Below, piece after piece: positions 62,384-64,000 of a stretch of DNA of 64,000 nt (position 1 is the stretch's first letter; every line of letters begins with the position of its first letter). The position numbers were made by a program, and so were the translations under genes. Source of the DNA: Cyclobacteriaceae bacterium (GTDB taxonomy: Bacteria > Bacteroidota > Bacteroidia > Cytophagales > Cyclobacteriaceae). The stretch spans positions 66,204 through 130,203 of the forward strand of contig CATQIH010000012.1 of assembly GCA_958296015.1 (NCBI GenBank), read 5' to 3'. A model generated the notes under the pieces. That model saw only the letters and a list, made by a program, of their open reading frames with translations, did no database searches and was not told the DNA's origin.

Positions 62384-64000
62384 TTACTGTCTAAAAAAGT
62401 CTGCGATTTGGTTTAATGCTAATATATGGAACGTTCGCTGGCCATCGGGGGAGTAGTTGGCATTGATACAGGCAAAAAGCCGGTCGATCAATGTGCTCAT
62501 TTCGGCAGATGTCAGCTTTTGCCCTTTCTTCACGGCCATTCGGTTGGCAATAGAGCGGGCCAGGTTGTCGTGTCTGCTCAGCGATAACTTGGATTGGTTA
62601 TATTTGTACTGTTCAATGAGTCCTTCCAATATGGCATTTTCACTACCTCCTTTAATGTCTGCCGGAATGCCGTTAATCACCACCACCTGCTGTTCTGGCA
62701 AGGTAATATCAAAGCCAAGTGCCTGAATTTCATGGATGAGGTCTTGTAAAAGTGCAAAATCCGAAGGGTTAAGATGCAATGTCTGCGGAAACAAGCATTG
62801 CTGCGATGTACCCGAACGTTTCTCCAAAGATAACGAATACTGCTCAAATAAGATACGTTCATGTGCTGCCTGCTGGTCGATAAGCATCAGCCCCGACCTC
62901 ACTTGCGTGGCAATATATGATTGATGCATCTGAAAAAGTGCCTCACTGTTGCCGTGCGTAGTTTCTTTGAATAGAGAGCCGGTAGCAGACATCCGATTGG
63001 CCGCACTCTGAAAAGTAACTGCATTGCCGACCTCGTCAGTCTCCGCTTCACCAAAATCAAAATACGACCGCTGACTATCGGCTGCTGGATCACCAGATGC
63101 CGGACCACCAGAATGATACATGCTTTCCCAATGGCGCAGGTTGCTAGGTTTCAATGAGGATGCACTTTTAAACTGCCCATAATCTCTGTTAGACTGCGAA
63201 GGCTGTATCTGTGTGGTCAGCGCAGACAGGCCGCGCATCTTATTGGCAGCACTAAAAACAGCAAACGACTGATTATCCTCTTCTTCTGTAGCAGGAATAA
63301 CTAGATTAATGCCCAGTGACCTTTTCACAGAAGCGCGCACAATGGCATATACCGTACGCTCATCCTCCAGTTTGATCTCTGTCTTGGTAGGATGCACGTT
63401 CACATCTATATGTTTGGGGTCGATGTCTATAAACAGCGCATAGAAAGGAAAGCTGTCTTCGGGTAGCATCGCCTCATAGGCACTCATCACGGCATGGTTC
63501 AGGTAGCTGTTTTTAATAAAACGCTGGTTGATGAAAAAATACTGCTGTCCACGTGTTTTTCTGGCATAGTCCGGCTGCCCGATGTAGCCTTTGATCTGCA
63601 CGTGTGGGGTTTCTTCGTGGCAACTCAATATGTGCTGCTGTGTGTCTTTGCCAAACAACCCGGCTATTCTATTAGCAAGCTTGCCGGGTGACAAATAGTA
63701 TATTTGCGTATCGTTTTGGTAAAGTTCAAAAGTAATATCAGGATGCGCCAGTGCCACACGAGTAAACTCCTCGGTAATATGGTGCATCTCTACGGCATTA
63801 GACTTCAAAAAGTTGCGCCTGGCAGGTATGTTGTAGAAAAGATTTTTGACGCTAACAGAAGTGCCTGGCTCTGTGGCTATCGGTTCGGTACTTTTAAAAG
63901 CCGATCCTTCTACCACAATCTGCGTACCAACCTCCTCCTGGCTTTGCCGGGTGGTAAGCACCACTTGCGCTACTGCCGCAATAGAAGCCAGTGCCTCTCC
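62384..64000 (-). CDS. mutL: DNA mismatch repair protein MutL, N-terminus missing
   Basis: 538 codons and the stop are visible; the gene continues off the right edge. It begins within the GHKL ATPase at GEALASIAAVAQVVLTTR, the segment after motif III, and has KNLFYNIPARRNFLKSN and the transducer domain (INQRFIKNSYL, DVNVHPTKTEIKL). A variable linker (about 220-330) leads to the C-terminal dimerisation/endonuclease domain: LIDQQAAHERILFEQY corresponds to the DQHAx2Ex4E metal site with Gln for the first His. MutL passes on the mismatch signal from MutS, which is encoded at 28614-31253. Confidence 0.96.
   Translation of the reverse strand, partial: GEALASIAAVAQVVLTTRQSQEEVGTQIVVEGSAFKSTEPIATEPGTSVSVKNLFYNIPARRNFLKSNAVEMHHITEEFTRVALAHPDITFELYQNDTQIYYLSPGKLANRIAGLFGKDTQQHILSCHEETPHVQIKGYIGQPDYARKTRGQQYFFINQRFIKNSYLNHAVMSAYEAMLPEDSFPFYALFIDIDPKHIDVNVHPTKTEIKLEDERTVYAIVRASVKRSLGINLVIPATEEEDNQSFAVFSAANKMRGLSALTTQIQPSQSNRDYGQFKSASSLKPSNLRHWESMYHSGGPASGDPAADSQRSYFDFGEAETDEVGNAVTFQSAANRMSATGSLFKETTHGNSEALFQMHQSYIATQVRSGLMLIDQQAAHERILFEQYSLSLEKRSGTSQQCLFPQTLHLNPSDFALLQDLIHEIQALGFDITLPEQQVVVINGIPADIKGGSENAILEGLIEQYKYNQSKLSLSRHDNLARSIANRMAVKKGQKLTSAEMSTLIDRLFACINANYSPDGQRTFHILALNQIADFFRQ

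Noticed and set aside
1..64000. tRNA, rRNA or riboswitch genes
   Set aside because: I scanned the larger intergenic regions by eye and saw no cloverleaf with a GGTTCGA-type arm and no known riboswitch core. A covariance search (tRNAscan, Rfam) would be needed to exclude them.

Overview
The window is chromosomal DNA from a member of the Bacteroidota, most likely the order Cytophagales. The evidence is a type IX secretion (T9SS) gene pair (a PorU-like C25 sortase and a PorV/PorQ-like barrel), proteins ending in T9SS sorting domains, a SusC/SusD pair, BshC, the Bacteroidota-type arginine decarboxylase, DUF6452/DUF6048 neighbours, and promoters that fit TTG-N19/20-TAnnTTTG. No rRNA, tRNA, CRISPR array, prophage or full-length transposase gene was seen.

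Layout. 0-4 kb: the end of a short-chain dehydrogenase, a 21-nt tandem array, a small helical hypothetical gene and a MacB/FtsX-type ABC permease broken by one frameshift. 4-11.6 kb: a glutathione peroxidase, the T9SS pair and a small exported protein. 11.6-13.1 kb: a repeat island (43-nt array, two copies of a GGGACGCG module, hairpins) around a frameshifted hypothetical gene. 13.1-20.2 kb: a SerB-SerA fusion, MscS, a PAS histidine kinase, 5-formyl-THF cyclo-ligase and BshC. 20.4-25 kb: a full-length SusC-SusD pair crowded with single-base frameshifts. 25-38 kb: RimO, DUF6452/DUF6048, MutS, a 23-nt palindromic array, TrmH, NUDIX, MATE, an SDR/membrane/redox operon, RimM and a long-tailed ribosomal protein S16. 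38-46 kb: a beta-helix T9SS cargo, a DUF1080 lipoprotein, a 49-residue Cys-rich protein, a sigma-54 regulator without a DNA-binding domain next to a T9SS-tailed membrane protein, RlmN and a HepT relic. 46-64 kb: a cupin, a lipoprotein, zinc alcohol dehydrogenase, PadR, PyrE, Usp, MenA, ArgS, SpeA, a kinase-less multidomain sensor, PrfA, a beta-helix lipoprotein, YjbQ, two rhomboid proteases and the 3' part of MutL.

Most genes are housekeeping. They fall into short sets: rpsP-rimM, bshC-cyclo-ligase (4-bp overlap), mscS-serA (overlap), argS-menA, mutL-rhomboid-rhomboid, SDR-membrane-redox and regulator-T9SS protein.

The least ordinary content is between genes: several families of short structured repeats. 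They include a 102-bp element with 14-bp perfect terminal inverted repeats and a 9-bp target duplication, a hairpin family whose stems co-vary around a fixed core, and three tandem arrays with fixed unit lengths of 21, 43 and 23 nt. All frameshifts fall in the first 25 kb and look like single-base insertions or deletions, so sequencing or assembly error must be weighed against real decay.
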